Assembly (NCBI RefSeq): GCF_050632385.1
Contig: NZ_CP192599.1
Location: 3,162,001 to 3,226,000, forward strand
Direction of reading: 5' to 3'
Origin: Humitalea sp050632385
GTDB taxonomy: Bacteria > Pseudomonadota > Alphaproteobacteria > Acetobacterales > Acetobacteraceae
Length of the DNA: 64,000 nucleotides
This document shows positions 16,166 through 27,100 of this stretch, piece by piece. The position numbers were made by a program, and so were the translations under genes. The notes beneath the pieces are model-generated. The model worked only from the letters and a program-made list of their open reading frames with translations, ran no database searches and was not told the origin of the DNA. Each line of letters opens with the position of its first letter. Positions within the stretch are counted from its first letter, which is position 1.

Positions 16166-17664
16166 GCACCGACAGCGATTATCGCGGCTTCCGCACCGCC
16201 GGCACGCGGCTGACGGAGGAGCCGCTGGCGCATCTGGACTTCCACCGGTCGAACCTGCTGGGCGAATCCATCCACGGCATCCACGCCTTCGACAAGGCGC
16301 ATGCCCTGATGCTGACCGAACAGGGCATCCTGCCGCGGGAGACGGGTCGCGCCATCCTGGGCGCGCTGCGCGGCATGGAGGCGGAAGGCATGGAAGACGC
16401 CCGCGCGCGTGCCGATGGCGGCATGCATTCGGGCGAACACTACCTGATCCAGACCCTGGGCCACGCCATCGGCGGGCGCCTGCATCTCGGCCGCTCCTCC
16501 GGCGACCTGATCGAGGTGGCGCGGAGGCTGACCTACAAGGCGCATGTGCACCGCATGATCGAGGCACTGGCGGCCCTGCGCGGCAGGCTGCTCGACCTGG
16601 CTGTGACGCATCGGGGCACGGTGATGCCGGGCTATACCCATGGCCAGCACGCGCAGCCCACGACCTTCGCGCATTGGTGCATGATGTTCGAGGCGTGTTT
16701 CGCCCGCGACGCGGCACGGCTGCTGTCCTTCCACCAGCGCCTGAACATGTCCCCCGCCGGCGCCGCCATCATGACGGGCAGCGACTTTCCGCTGGATCGG
16801 CACCGCACGGCCGCGCTGCTCGGCTTCGATGCGCCGCTGCCGAATACGATGGACGCGATCCTCAGCCACGATCTGGAGATGGAATACGCCAGCGTGCTCG
16901 CCGTGCTGGCGCAGACGCTGGGGCGGGTGGCGGATGACCTGTTCCTCTGGTCCACGACCGAATTCGCCATGGTGGAATTGCCGGATCGCTACTGCGGCAC
17001 CTCCTCCATCATGCCGCAGAAGAAGAACCCGGACGGGCTGGAGGATATGAAGGGCCTGGCGGCGCAATCGCTCGGCTTCCTCGTCACCGTCTTCTCGGCC
17101 GAAAAGGGGCCGACCGGCTTCCCCATCATGGAACGCCGCAACACGCAGGCGGTCCTGTGGAGCACCGGCACCGGATTGGCCGTGCGGCTGGAGACGATGT
17201 CCCCGCTGCTGCGTGACCTGCAGGTGCGCGAGGCGCGGATGTTCGCCCTGGCCGGCGCCAATTGGGCACAGGCGACCGACGTCGCGGCCACGTTGGTGCG
17301 CCTGGCCGACATGGATTGGCGCAACGCGCATCATCTGGTCGGCGTCCTGGTGCGCCGCTGCGCGGAACGCGGCGTCACGTCCCAGACCGCGACGACGGCC
17401 GACCTTGATGAGGCGGCGGTGTCGATGGGGCTGCCCGCGCCGGGCCTGTCGGCCGAAGCCTTCGCCGAGGCGATGGATCCGGCCGGTTTCGTCGCGCGCC
17501 GTGGGCTGATCGGGGGCCCCGCGCCATCGGCGATCGACCGGGCGGTGGTGGCGGCCGGCGCCGTGCTGGCCCGTGATGCGGCGACGCTCGCGGGACATCG
17601 ACTGCAGGCGGCGGAAGCTGCCGCGATGCTCGAGGCCGCGATCGACGCGATGCTCGCGGGCTGA
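16162..17664 (+). CDS. ArgH-family C-N lyase (iminodisuccinate/EDDS lyase-like candidate)
   Basis: This 500-residue protein belongs to the fumarase/aspartase superfamily. It carries the signature GTSSIMPQKKNPD, whose mobile-loop Ser is the catalytic base, and the second conserved region PGYTHGQHAQPTTFAHW typical of the argininosuccinate-lyase branch. The ArgH substrate motif HTxRSRND is altered to HLGRSSGD, so argininosuccinate is an unlikely substrate. EDDS lyase and iminodisuccinate lyase, which release fumarate from N-substituted aspartates, are also ArgH-like. It is coupled to MmgE/PrpD by a 4-bp overlap and followed 3 bp later by the regulator. Confidence 0.82.
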   Translation: MSTDSDYRGFRTAGTRLTEEPLAHLDFHRSNLLGESIHGIHAFDKAHALMLTEQGILPRETGRAILGALRGMEAEGMEDARARADGGMHSGEHYLIQTLGHAIGGRLHLGRSSGDLIEVARRLTYKAHVHRMIEALAALRGRLLDLAVTHRGTVMPGYTHGQHAQPTTFAHWCMMFEACFARDAARLLSFHQRLNMSPAGAAIMTGSDFPLDRHRTAALLGFDAPLPNTMDAILSHDLEMEYASVLAVLAQTLGRVADDLFLWSTTEFAMVELPDRYCGTSSIMPQKKNPDGLEDMKGLAAQSLGFLVTVFSAEKGPTGFPIMERRNTQAVLWSTGTGLAVRLETMSPLLRDLQVREARMFALAGANWAQATDVAATLVRLADMDWRNAHHLVGVLVRRCAERGVTSQTATTADLDEAAVSMGLPAPGLSAEAFAEAMDPAGFVARRGLIGGPAPSAIDRAVVAAGAVLARDAATLAGHRLQAAEAAAMLEAAIDAMLAG

Positions 17665-17667
17665 CCG

Positions 17668-18288
17668 GTGGCCCTCCCCGCCCGATCGACCCGCGCCGAG
17701 ACCACCCAGATGGCGCAGCATGGCGTGCCCTTCCCGGTGCGGGAGGAGGGGGTGCGCATCGGTGCCAAGCTGAAGGCGTTGCGCCAGGCGCGTGGGTTGT
17801 CGATGCAGCAGGTCGCGCTGGCCGTCGGGGTCAACAAATCCTTCATCAGCAAGCTGGAAGCGGATGCCGTCGCGCCGTCGGTCGCGACCTTGCTGCGCTA
17901 TTGCGAAGCGGTCGGCATCCGCCCCGGTTCGATCTTCGACCCGCCACCCACGCAACTCGTGCGGCGGGATGAGGCGGTGCGGATCGACCTGGGTGGGGAG
18001 AAGATGACGGAATACCTCATCTCCGGCACCGCCCAGAAGGAGATGATGGCGCTGCGCAGCATCATCGAACCCGGCGGCGGATCGGGCGCCGAACCCTATG
18101 CGCTGCGGGCGCAGGCCGACCTGGTGCACGTGCTGTCCGGCGCGCTTGAGATCACCGTCGATGGCACAATCCATCGGCTGGTGGAGGGCGATACGCTGAC
18201 CTTCCCGCCGACCCTGCCGCATTCTTGGCGCAACCCTTCGGACACCGACCTGACCCACGCCCTCTGGGTCATCGTTCCCCCGCCGTGA
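17668..18288 (+). CDS. XRE-family regulator with C-terminal cupin domain
   Basis: The 206-residue protein has an HTH at about residues 32-85 (LKALRQARGLSMQQVALAVGVNKS, then FISKLEADAVAPSVATLLRY). A cupin beta-barrel at about 125-200 shows EPYALRAQADLVHVLSGALE and GDTLTFPPTLPHSWRNPSD. XRE-cupin regulators commonly control amine, amino-acid or sulfur-compound catabolism and bind ligand or metal in the cupin. The start is GTG at 17668, 3 bp after the lyase stop. It lies in the middle of the catabolic operon and probably controls it through the inverted repeat at 14692-14712. Confidence 0.88.
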   Translation: MALPARSTRAETTQMAQHGVPFPVREEGVRIGAKLKALRQARGLSMQQVALAVGVNKSFISKLEADAVAPSVATLLRYCEAVGIRPGSIFDPPPTQLVRRDEAVRIDLGGEKMTEYLISGTAQKEMMALRSIIEPGGGSGAEPYALRAQADLVHVLSGALEITVDGTIHRLVEGDTLTFPPTLPHSWRNPSDTDLTHALWVIVPPP

Positions 18289-18302
18289 CACAGGAGAAGC
18301 AG

Positions 18303-19847
18303 ATGCGGATCACCCGTCGTGGAACCGGCCTTCTGGCCGCCGGGCTGGTCACAGCCCCGCTCGCGGCCCAAACGGCCGAGCGCGATATCCGCTTCGCCTT
18401 CGGGTCGCCGATCCTGACCCTCGATCCGGGCATCTCCGGCGGGTCGCAGGCGCAGACCGTGCGGTTCCACATCATGGAATCGCTGGTGCAATTGAACGCC
18501 GATACGGGCGCGATCGAACCGCTGCTGGCCGAAAGCTGGTCGGTCGCCGCGGACAATGTCACCTGGACCTTCCGCCTGCGCCCCAACGTGCGCTTCCATG
18601 ATGGCAGCGCCATGACCTCGGCCGATGTCGCGGCGTCGCTGCGCCGGGTCATCGATCCAGCGAACGGGCTGCCGCGCGGCAATGATCTGCGTGTCATCAC
18701 GGAGATCCGTGAGGTCGACCCGCTGACCATCCAGCTCGTCACCCGCACGCCCTTCGGCCCCTTCCTGCCGACCCTGGCGCAGGACAGTGCCAGCGTGATG
18801 AGCAAGGCATCCCTGGAACGGCCGGCCGCGACCATTGCCTGGAGCCCTGTCGGCACCGGCCCCTTCCGCTACCAGTCCCATGTGCCGCAGCAGAACGTCA
18901 CGCTGGCGCGCAACGATGCCTATTGGGGCGCCCGCCCGGCGGCGCGCAGCCTGGTCTTCCTGAACGTGCCGGAAGCCTCGACCCGCCTGGCGATGCTGGA
19001 AACGGGCCAGGCCGATATCATCGTCGACGTGCCGGCCGTGGAACTGCCGCGGCTTCGGCGCGCCAGCGCGATCGGGCTGATCGAGAAGCCGAATACGCGC
19101 CTCGTCCACCTCGGCATCAACGTCACCCGCCCGCCCTTCAACGATCCGCGCGTGCGCCGGGCGCTGAGCTACGCCATCGACCGGGAAGCGATCGTGGAGG
19201 GCGTGCTGGGCGGGCTTGGCCGCCCGGCGCGGTCGATCATCGCCGACAGCGTCTTCGGCTTCGCCCCGCAGGAGGTTTCGGCCTACGACCCGCGCCGCGC
19301 CCGCGCGCTGCTGGCCGAGGCCGGTTTCCCGCAGGGCTTCCAGACCACCATCTGGACCCCGCAGGGGCGCTACTTCATGGATCGTGAGGTGACGGTCGCC
19401 GCGCAGGCGCAACTGCGCGCGGTCGGCATCCGGGCCGATGTGCAGGTGGTGGACTGGTCCACCTACCTGACCCTGCTGCGACGGCCGGAAGCCGACAACC
19501 GCAGCGCGCTCTACCTTCTGGGTTGGGAGACCGGCACCAACGACATCCAATACATCGCCGACACCGTCTTCGCGAGCAGCCGCGTCCCGCCCGCGGGCTG
19601 GAACACCATGTTCTACCGCAGCGAGGCCGCCGATGCGCTGGCCACCCGCGTCTCGGCCGAGGTGGATGAGACGCGACGCAAGGCGCTGGCGGCGGAATGG
19701 CAGGCGTTGGTGATGCAGGACATGCCCTGGGTGGTGCTCTACAGCGCCGTCATGGTCACCGGGCATCGGGCGGATATCAGCGGCATCGAATACCTGCCGA
19801 CCGACAATTGGCGGCTGAACAACATCCGCTTCACGCCCGCACGCTGA
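18303..19847 (+). CDS. ABC transporter substrate-binding protein, family 5 (tandem copy 1)
   Basis: The 514-residue periplasmic protein has an arginine-rich signal (MRITRRGTGLLAAGLVTAPL). It shows SBP_bac_5 blocks such as WTFRLRPNVRFHDGSAMTSAD, VGTGPFRYQSHVPQ, VRRALSYAIDREAIVEG and ARALLAEAGFPQGFQTTIW. CAGGAG precedes the ATG at 18303. It is closely similar over its whole length to the next gene, judged by eye at roughly three quarters identity, so the pair arose by tandem duplication. Both would feed the Dpp-type permease that follows. Confidence 0.92.
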   Translation: MRITRRGTGLLAAGLVTAPLAAQTAERDIRFAFGSPILTLDPGISGGSQAQTVRFHIMESLVQLNADTGAIEPLLAESWSVAADNVTWTFRLRPNVRFHDGSAMTSADVAASLRRVIDPANGLPRGNDLRVITEIREVDPLTIQLVTRTPFGPFLPTLAQDSASVMSKASLERPAATIAWSPVGTGPFRYQSHVPQQNVTLARNDAYWGARPAARSLVFLNVPEASTRLAMLETGQADIIVDVPAVELPRLRRASAIGLIEKPNTRLVHLGINVTRPPFNDPRVRRALSYAIDREAIVEGVLGGLGRPARSIIADSVFGFAPQEVSAYDPRRARALLAEAGFPQGFQTTIWTPQGRYFMDREVTVAAQAQLRAVGIRADVQVVDWSTYLTLLRRPEADNRSALYLLGWETGTNDIQYIADTVFASSRVPPAGWNTMFYRSEAADALATRVSAEVDETRRKALAAEWQALVMQDMPWVVLYSAVMVTGHRADISGIEYLPTDNWRLNNIRFTPAR

Positions 19848-19862
19848 CCCGGAGACAGGCCG

Positions 19863-21416
19863 ATGCAACCGATCCACCGACGCGCCGCATTGATCGGACT
19901 GGGGGCTGCCGGCGCCGCCCCCTTGCTTGCGCGGCCGGGCGTGGCCCAAGGGGCCGAGCGGGATATCCGCTTCGCCTTCGGTTCGCCCATCCTCAGCCTG
20001 GATCCGGGCAATTCGGATGGGTCCCAGCCGCAGACCGTGCGCTACCACGTGATGGAACAGTTGGTACGGATGAACCCCGCGACCGGCGCCATCGAACCGC
20101 TGCTGGCGGAAAGCTGGGCCGTCGCCGATGACAAGGTGACCTGGACCTTCCGCCTGCGCCCCGGCGTCCGCTTCCATGACGGCACGACGCTGACCTCGGC
20201 CGATGTCGTCGCCTCCATCCGCCGGATGCTCGACCCCGCCAATGGCCTGCCGCGCGGCAATGACCTGCGTGCGATCCGTGAGTTGCGTGAGGTCGACCCC
20301 CTGACGGTGCAGATCGTCACGGCCACGCCCTTCGGCCCCTTCCTCGCGGTCATGGCGCAGGACAGTGCGAGCGTGATGAGCAAGGCGTCGCTGGAGCGGC
20401 CTGCGGCCGCTATCGCCTGGGGGCCGGTCGCTACCGGCGCCTACCGCTATCAATCGCACGTGCCGCAGCAGAGCGTGACCATCACGCGCAACGACGAATA
20501 CTGGGGGCCCCGCTCCGGCCCGCGCAGCATCACCTTCCTGAACGTGCCCGAAGCCGCCACGCGCCTGGCGATGCTCGAAACGGGACAGGCCGATATCATC
20601 GTCGACGTGCCGGCCGTGGAACTGCCGCGCCTGCGCCGCGCACCACAGATCGGCCTGATCGAAAAGCCGAACAACCGTCTCGTGCATATCGGCATCAATG
20701 TCGCGCGGGCGCCCTTCAACGACGTGCGGGTGCGGCGCGCCTTGCTGCACGCAATCGACCGCGACGCGATCGTGGAAGGCGTGCTGGGCGGGTTGGGCGA
20801 ACCGGCGCAATCCATCATCGCCTCTGTCGTCGCCGGCTACGCCCCACCGCCGGTCACGCCCTACGATCCGCGCCGCGCCCGTGCCCTGCTGGCGGAAGCC
20901 GGCTTCCCGAATGGCTTCCAGACGACGATCTGGACCCCGCAGGGACGCTACTTCATGGACCGCGAAGTCACCGTCGCCGTGCAGGCGCAACTCCGTGCCG
21001 TCGGCATCCGCGCGGAGGTGCAGGTGATGGACTGGTCCAGCTACCTGGCCGTCCTGCGTCGACCGGAGGCAGAGAACCGCAGCGCGCTCTACCTCCTGGG
21101 ATGGCAGAGCAACACCAACGACATCCAGCACATCCTGGACACTGTCTTCACCGCCAACCGCGTGCCCCCCGCGGGCTGGAACACGATGTTCTACCGCAGC
21201 GAGGCATCCGACGCCCTATCCGCCCGCGTCGCGGCGGAGGTGGACGAGCCAAGCCGCAAGGCCCTGGCGGCCGAGGCGCAGGCCCTGATCATGGGCGATG
21301 CGCCATGGGCGCCGCTGTACAGTTCCGTGATGGTCACCGGGCACCGCGCGGATATCACCGGCATCGACTACATGCCGACAGATAGCTGGCGCCTGCACAA
21401 TGTCCGGCCTCGATGA
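19863..21416 (+). CDS. ABC transporter substrate-binding protein, family 5 (tandem copy 2)
   Basis: The 517-residue protein is a paralogue of the preceding binding protein, starting after a 15-bp gap with its own signal peptide (RRAALIGLGAAGAAPLLA). The two share nearly identical stretches such as ETGQADIIVDVPAVELPRLR and RVPPAGWNTMFYRSEA. They differ in patches likely to line the ligand pocket, for example in the segment after LRAVGIRA. The stop overlaps the permease start by 4 bp (ATGA), so this copy is most tightly tied to the transporter. Confidence 0.92.
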   Translation: MQPIHRRAALIGLGAAGAAPLLARPGVAQGAERDIRFAFGSPILSLDPGNSDGSQPQTVRYHVMEQLVRMNPATGAIEPLLAESWAVADDKVTWTFRLRPGVRFHDGTTLTSADVVASIRRMLDPANGLPRGNDLRAIRELREVDPLTVQIVTATPFGPFLAVMAQDSASVMSKASLERPAAAIAWGPVATGAYRYQSHVPQQSVTITRNDEYWGPRSGPRSITFLNVPEAATRLAMLETGQADIIVDVPAVELPRLRRAPQIGLIEKPNNRLVHIGINVARAPFNDVRVRRALLHAIDRDAIVEGVLGGLGEPAQSIIASVVAGYAPPPVTPYDPRRARALLAEAGFPNGFQTTIWTPQGRYFMDREVTVAVQAQLRAVGIRAEVQVMDWSSYLAVLRRPEAENRSALYLLGWQSNTNDIQHILDTVFTANRVPPAGWNTMFYRSEASDALSARVAAEVDEPSRKALAAEAQALIMGDAPWAPLYSSVMVTGHRADITGIDYMPTDSWRLHNVRPR

Positions 21417-22339
21417 GGATTGGTGCTTTCCTGGCCCGGCGGCTGCTGCATGCGGCGATGGTCGTCGCTGCGCTGTCGGTCCTGGTTTTTTCGGTGCTGC
21501 AACTGGTGCCCGGCGACCCCGCGCTGACGGTGGCCGGCGTCGGAGCCACGCAGCAGGATGTGGAGACGATCCGGCGGCAACTTGGGCTCGACCGTCCGGT
21601 CTGGATGCAGTTCCTGGTCTGGGCGGGCAACGTGCTGTCCGGCGACTGGGGCACGTCGATCGTGACGAAGGAGCCTGTGCTACCGACCTTGCTGGATCGT
21701 CTGCGCATGACCGTGCTGCTGGCCACGGCCGGGATCGTGATTGCCGCGACGATCGGGATTTTCCTCGGCGTCCGCGCGGCGCTGCGCGCCAATACGGCGA
21801 CTGATATCGGCTTGTCCGTCGTGGCCCTTCTCGGCATCTCCACGCCGATCTTCTGGATCGGCCTGCTCCTGCAGCTCATCTTTGCCATCCAACTCGGCCT
21901 GCTGCCCGCGACGGGGTCCGGCAGCATCTGGCATCTGGTGCTGCCTGCCATCGCGATCGGCGCCAATTCCACCGGCATCATCATGCGCATGACCCGATCC
22001 TCCATGCTGGAGGTGTTGCGCCAGGACTTCATCCGCACGGCGCGGGCAAAGGGCCTGGCCCAGTCACGCATCATCTACGCCCATGCGCTGCGCAACGCCG
22101 CCATCCCGGTCATCACCGTGGTGGGCGTGCAATTCGCCTATCTCATGGGCGGGGCGGTGCTGACCGAAACCGTCTTCGTCTGGCCGGGCATCGGCAAGCT
22201 GCTGGCGGATTCGGTGTTCTCGCGCGACTTCCCGATGGTGCAGGGGGCGCTCCTGCTCGTCGGCATCATGTTCGTCGTGGTGAACACGCTGGTGGACCTG
22301 GCCTATAGCCTCGCCGACCCGCGCGTGCGCCTGGGCTGA
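21413..22339 (+). CDS. Peptide-type ABC transporter permease (DppB family)
   Basis: This is a 308-residue inner-membrane protein. The N-terminus LARRLLHAAMVVAALSVLVFSVLQLVPGDPA is the DppB/OppB signature, with a first helix and the GDPA periplasmic motif. The EAA loop is IRTARAKGLAQSRIIYAHALRNA. Six membrane segments can be traced. It pairs with the DppC-type permease that starts 4 bp later. Confidence 0.93.
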   Translation: MRIGAFLARRLLHAAMVVAALSVLVFSVLQLVPGDPALTVAGVGATQQDVETIRRQLGLDRPVWMQFLVWAGNVLSGDWGTSIVTKEPVLPTLLDRLRMTVLLATAGIVIAATIGIFLGVRAALRANTATDIGLSVVALLGISTPIFWIGLLLQLIFAIQLGLLPATGSGSIWHLVLPAIAIGANSTGIIMRMTRSSMLEVLRQDFIRTARAKGLAQSRIIYAHALRNAAIPVITVVGVQFAYLMGGAVLTETVFVWPGIGKLLADSVFSRDFPMVQGALLLVGIMFVVVNTLVDLAYSLADPRVRLG

Positions 22340-22343
22340 GGGG

Positions 22344-23181
22344 ATGAACGCCATCGCCGCCCAGTCGCCGCGCCGTCGGCTACTGCAGAAGTTCATGCGC
22401 CACCGGCTTGGTGTCACCGGGCTCGCGATCCTGGCGATCTATCTGGCCGTGGCGCTGCTCGCCCCCTGGATCGCCCCCTTCGATCCGGATGACGTGAACC
22501 TGCGCAACGTCGCCAAGGGACCGAGCGCGGTCCACTGGCTCGGCACCGATCAATTCGGGCGGGATATCCTGACGCGCGTGATGATCGGGGCGCAGACGTC
22601 CCTGTTGCTGGGCGCCTGCGTCGTCGTGATCGCGACCGGTTTCGGCCTGCTGCTGGGGGTGCCGGCGGGCTATTTCCGCGGCTGGGTGGAACGCGTCATC
22701 ATGTTCTGCACCGATGTGCTGATGACGATGCCCTCCATCATCACGGCACTCGCGGTCATCACGGTGCTGGGGCCTGGGCTGGTCTCGACCATCTTCGCCA
22801 TTGCCATCGCGGCGGCGCCGCGCCTGGTGCGCGTCGCGCGCAGCGCGGTGCTGCAGGTGCGCGAACTCGACTACATCGACAATGCGCGGACGCTCGGCGC
22901 GGGCAATGCCTGGATCATGGCGCGGCACGTCCTGCCGAACAGCCTGGCGCCCATCATCGTCCAATCTTCCCTGCTGATGGCGGAAACGGTGCTGGTCGCG
23001 GCGGGGCTTGGCTTCCTCGGCCTCGGCGTACCGCCACCAACCGCCGAATGGGGGCAGATGCTGGCGGAGGGCCGGGGCCATCTGCGGGCGGCGCCCTTCA
23101 TCTCGATCTTCCCGGGGCTGGCCATCGCCTTCCTGGTTCTTGGCTTCAACCTGCTCGGCGACGGGCTACGCGATACGCTCG

Positions 23182-23198
<17 letters not shown>
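22344..23198 (+). CDS. Peptide-type ABC transporter permease (DppC family)
   Basis: The 284-residue inner-membrane protein has HWLGTDQFGRDILTRVMIGAQ, the DppC/OppC hallmark. The EAA loop is YIDNARTLGAGNAWIMARHVLPN, and FLGLGVPPPTAEWGQMLAEG follows. It is the second half of the heterodimeric channel. Its 3' end overlaps the fused ATPase gene by 17 bp. Confidence 0.93.
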
Positions 23199-25035
<1,837 letters not shown>

Positions 25036-25041
<6 letters not shown>

Positions 25042-25563
25042 GCCGCAGTATCTCGTTGAACCGGCCAGATGCCGTGGGGTGCCGAAGCGATCAGCGGACC
25101 AATCCAGCAGCATGGGCTCCTCAAAGCGCAGAGGGGCGGCTGATCGGGTGACGGCCGGCCTCTGCAGGTAGGTCATGTCCGTCACGGTCTCATCGCCGCT
25201 CGCCACGATGCGGTCCTCCTGCGAAAGCGCATACCGAAACCTGATGCGCGGCCAGATCGTGGCTTCCATGACACGGAGGCTGGGATTCGGGATCCGCCAA
25301 GGCGGAAAATAGCCCGCGAGATCGACGTCAACGACGTCGATGTGCAGGTCCTGGCCTGGCGGCAGCCGCCGCCCCATGCGTTCGAAGATCCGTTGCAGCC
25401 CGACAAGCGCCGGCGAACCCTGATCAACGAGCCTTGGTGCGTACAGATTTGCGTCGGTGAACGCCTGCGGGTTGACGAACGTCACCCAAACCTCGGCCTG
25501 TGCCGGCACAGCGGCCACCAGTCCCGCGATACCTGTCGCGGCGATCGAGAGAATGGCCCGCAT
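25036..25563 (-). CDS. DUF3016 periplasmic protein
   Basis: The 175-residue protein has a signal peptide (MRAILSIAATGIAGLVAAVPAQA). The mature part matches the DUF3016 pattern: EVWVTFVNPQAFTDAN, a PGQDLHIDVVDVDLAGYFPPW core, then RIRFRYALSQ and a final ADRFGTP block. The function of DUF3016 is unknown. The family occurs in proteobacterial envelopes. The gene is convergent with the Dpp ATPase, overlapping it by 6 bp, and stands alone. The ATG at 25563 was chosen because the signal peptide starts there. Confidence 0.8.
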
Positions 25564-25667
25564 GGCTGCGTCCTCCTGGGACAGGTCGCGCTTTGGCATT
25601 GCAGGGCGGGCGAGCCGGAAGCGGCCAGGACTCTCATTCCGGCGGTGGCGTCACCGGCCGCACCGCC

Positions 25668-26252
25668 TCATCGGGCCAGTCGAGGGTCCGGTCCACCCAG
25701 GCGCCGCGCCCGCCCGATCATTCGCGACAAAACGCCGTCGCGCCAGACGAAATGATGGACCAGCGCCATCGCCACATGGCCAAGGATCAGGGCCAACAGC
25801 AACCACGCCAGCTTCGAATGCAGCAGGTCCGCCGGCGCGGCCATCCATTCGATGCGCACGCCGCTCCGCGCCACCACCGGATGGCCGAAGAAGGCGAAGC
25901 CCCTGCCGTTGCCAAGCGCGCGCAGGAAGGCCAGCGCCGGCACAACAAGCAGCAGCCCGTACAGCGCGCAGTGACCGGCGAACGCCGCCTTGCCGGCCCA
26001 TGTCCGTTCCTGCGCGGGACGGCGGTCACGATTGCTCCAGGCCCAGAGCAGGCGCAGCAGGATCAGCACCAGCAGTATCGCGCCGATCGACTGGTGCGTA
26101 CCGACCCAGAACGCCATCAACGGCGTGCGCCCGAGGATCAGGCGCAGGCCCATGCCGGCGAATTGCCACACCAGGATCAACGCCATGGCCCAGTGCAGCA
26201 GCCGCGTCACCAGCCCATAATGTTCGCGCGTATCCCGCCACTGCCACGCCAT
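25668..26252 (-). CDS. Cytochrome b561 family protein
   Basis: The 194-residue integral membrane protein has four hydrophobic helices. Histidines placed for two b hemes are in RLLHWAMAL, WVGTHQSIG, AGHCALYG and LLHSKLAW. It belongs to the prokaryotic cytochrome b561 family, which transfers electrons between the quinone pool and periplasmic acceptors, for example in superoxide oxidation. The ATG at 26252 opens MAWQWRDTREHYG, the usual start for the family. It lies alone just before the iron-linked Liv-type transporter. A role in ferric reduction would be speculation. Confidence 0.87.
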   Translation of the reverse strand: MAWQWRDTREHYGLVTRLLHWAMALILVWQFAGMGLRLILGRTPLMAFWVGTHQSIGAILLVLILLRLLWAWSNRDRRPAQERTWAGKAAFAGHCALYGLLLVVPALAFLRALGNGRGFAFFGHPVVARSGVRIEWMAAPADLLHSKLAWLLLALILGHVAMALVHHFVWRDGVLSRMIGRARRLGGPDPRLAR

Positions 26253-26377
26253 ATCGCGTCCCTTGCAATCTCGTCCGGCCGCCGGCGTTTCACAGGCGGT
26301 CGTCATTTTCGAAGTGAGGCGCAATCGCATAACAGAAAAGAAGCGAGTGCCAACCAACCGCCGCCTCTGATCGCAGC

Positions 26378-27100
26378 TCACACGCTCAGATGTTCGGCGA
26401 GCATCCCGTCCATTGCCAGCAGGGCTGCGGACGCCCCGTCGAACACGATCTTCCCACCAGCCAGAATGACCGCGCGTTCGCACAACCGCAGCGCCAGGGA
26501 AAGGTTTTGTTCCACGAGCAGAACCGTCTGTCCTTCCGCCGCCAGGCGGCCAAGCGTGGTCACGATGACCTCCTCCGCCACCGCCGGCGCCAGCCCTTCG
26601 CTCGGCTCGTCCAGGACCAGCAGCGGGGCCTGGGTCAGCAAGGCGCGCCCAATCGCCAGCATCTGCCGCTCGCCGCCACTCAGCGCGCTGCTCAGCATGG
26701 CGCGGCGTTCGGCCAGGCGCGGAAAAAGCATGAACACCCGTTCGAGCGTCCAGGTGCCCGGGCGTCCACCGAGCGTCGCCAGACGCAGGTTCTCCATCAC
26801 GGTCAGATCCGGGAAGCCCCCCCTCCCCTGCGGCACGAGCGCGATGCCAAGCCGGGCGATGCGATGGGTCGGCCAGCCGCCAACCTCCCGCCCCATCACC
26901 TGCACGGACCCTGCGACCCGCGGCCCAAGGTTGAAGACCGCCTGCACCAGCGTCGTCTTGCCGGCCCCGTTGCGACCGAGCACCGCGACGCGTTCCCCCG
27001 AGCGCAGCACCAGCGACACCTGCTCCAGCACCGCGGCCCCGCCATAGCCTGCCGAGACACCGGACAGGGCCAGCACGGGTGTTTCAGGCACCGCCGTCAT
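26378..27100 (-). CDS. Liv-type ABC transporter ATPase (LivF)
   Basis: The 240-residue ATPase of the branched-chain amino-acid (HAAT) class has Walker A GRNGAGKTTLVQ, signature ALSGGERQMLAIGRALL and Walker B LLVLDEPSEGLAP. The LLVEQNLSLALRLCERAVIL segment is diagnostic of LivF. The ATG at 27100 overlaps the LivG stop by 4 bp. It is the last gene of a five-gene livJHMGF operon that reads leftward from 30872. The 125-bp gap to the cytochrome b561 gene shows no terminator. Confidence 0.92.
   Translation of the reverse strand: MTAVPETPVLALSGVSAGYGGAAVLEQVSLVLRSGERVAVLGRNGAGKTTLVQAVFNLGPRVAGSVQVMGREVGGWPTHRIARLGIALVPQGRGGFPDLTVMENLRLATLGGRPGTWTLERVFMLFPRLAERRAMLSSALSGGERQMLAIGRALLTQAPLLVLDEPSEGLAPAVAEEVIVTTLGRLAAEGQTVLLVEQNLSLALRLCERAVILAGGKIVFDGASAALLAMDGMLAEHLSV

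Noticed and set aside
13630..17664. Arginine metabolism (agmatinase plus argininosuccinate lyase) as the function of the locus
   Set aside because: The lyase lacks the RSRND substrate motif and is coupled to an MmgE/PrpD gene and a dedicated regulator and importer, so a specialised catabolic role fits better.
16033..18291. A 752-codon minus-strand frame over the lyase and regulator genes
   Set aside because: Same artefact: low-complexity His/Arg/Gly composition, no ribosome-binding site, no homology pattern.
18096..21131. A 1011-codon open frame on the minus strand
   Set aside because: It lies antisense to the regulator and two binding-protein genes. It is Arg/His/Gly-rich with no recognisable domain, a typical artefact of GC-rich codon use on the opposite strand.
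26315..26329. TGAGGCGCAATCGCA upstream of cytochrome b561 as a further iron box
   Set aside because: Only about 10 of 15 positions fit the other boxes and the symmetry is poor. It could be chance in GC-rich DNA.
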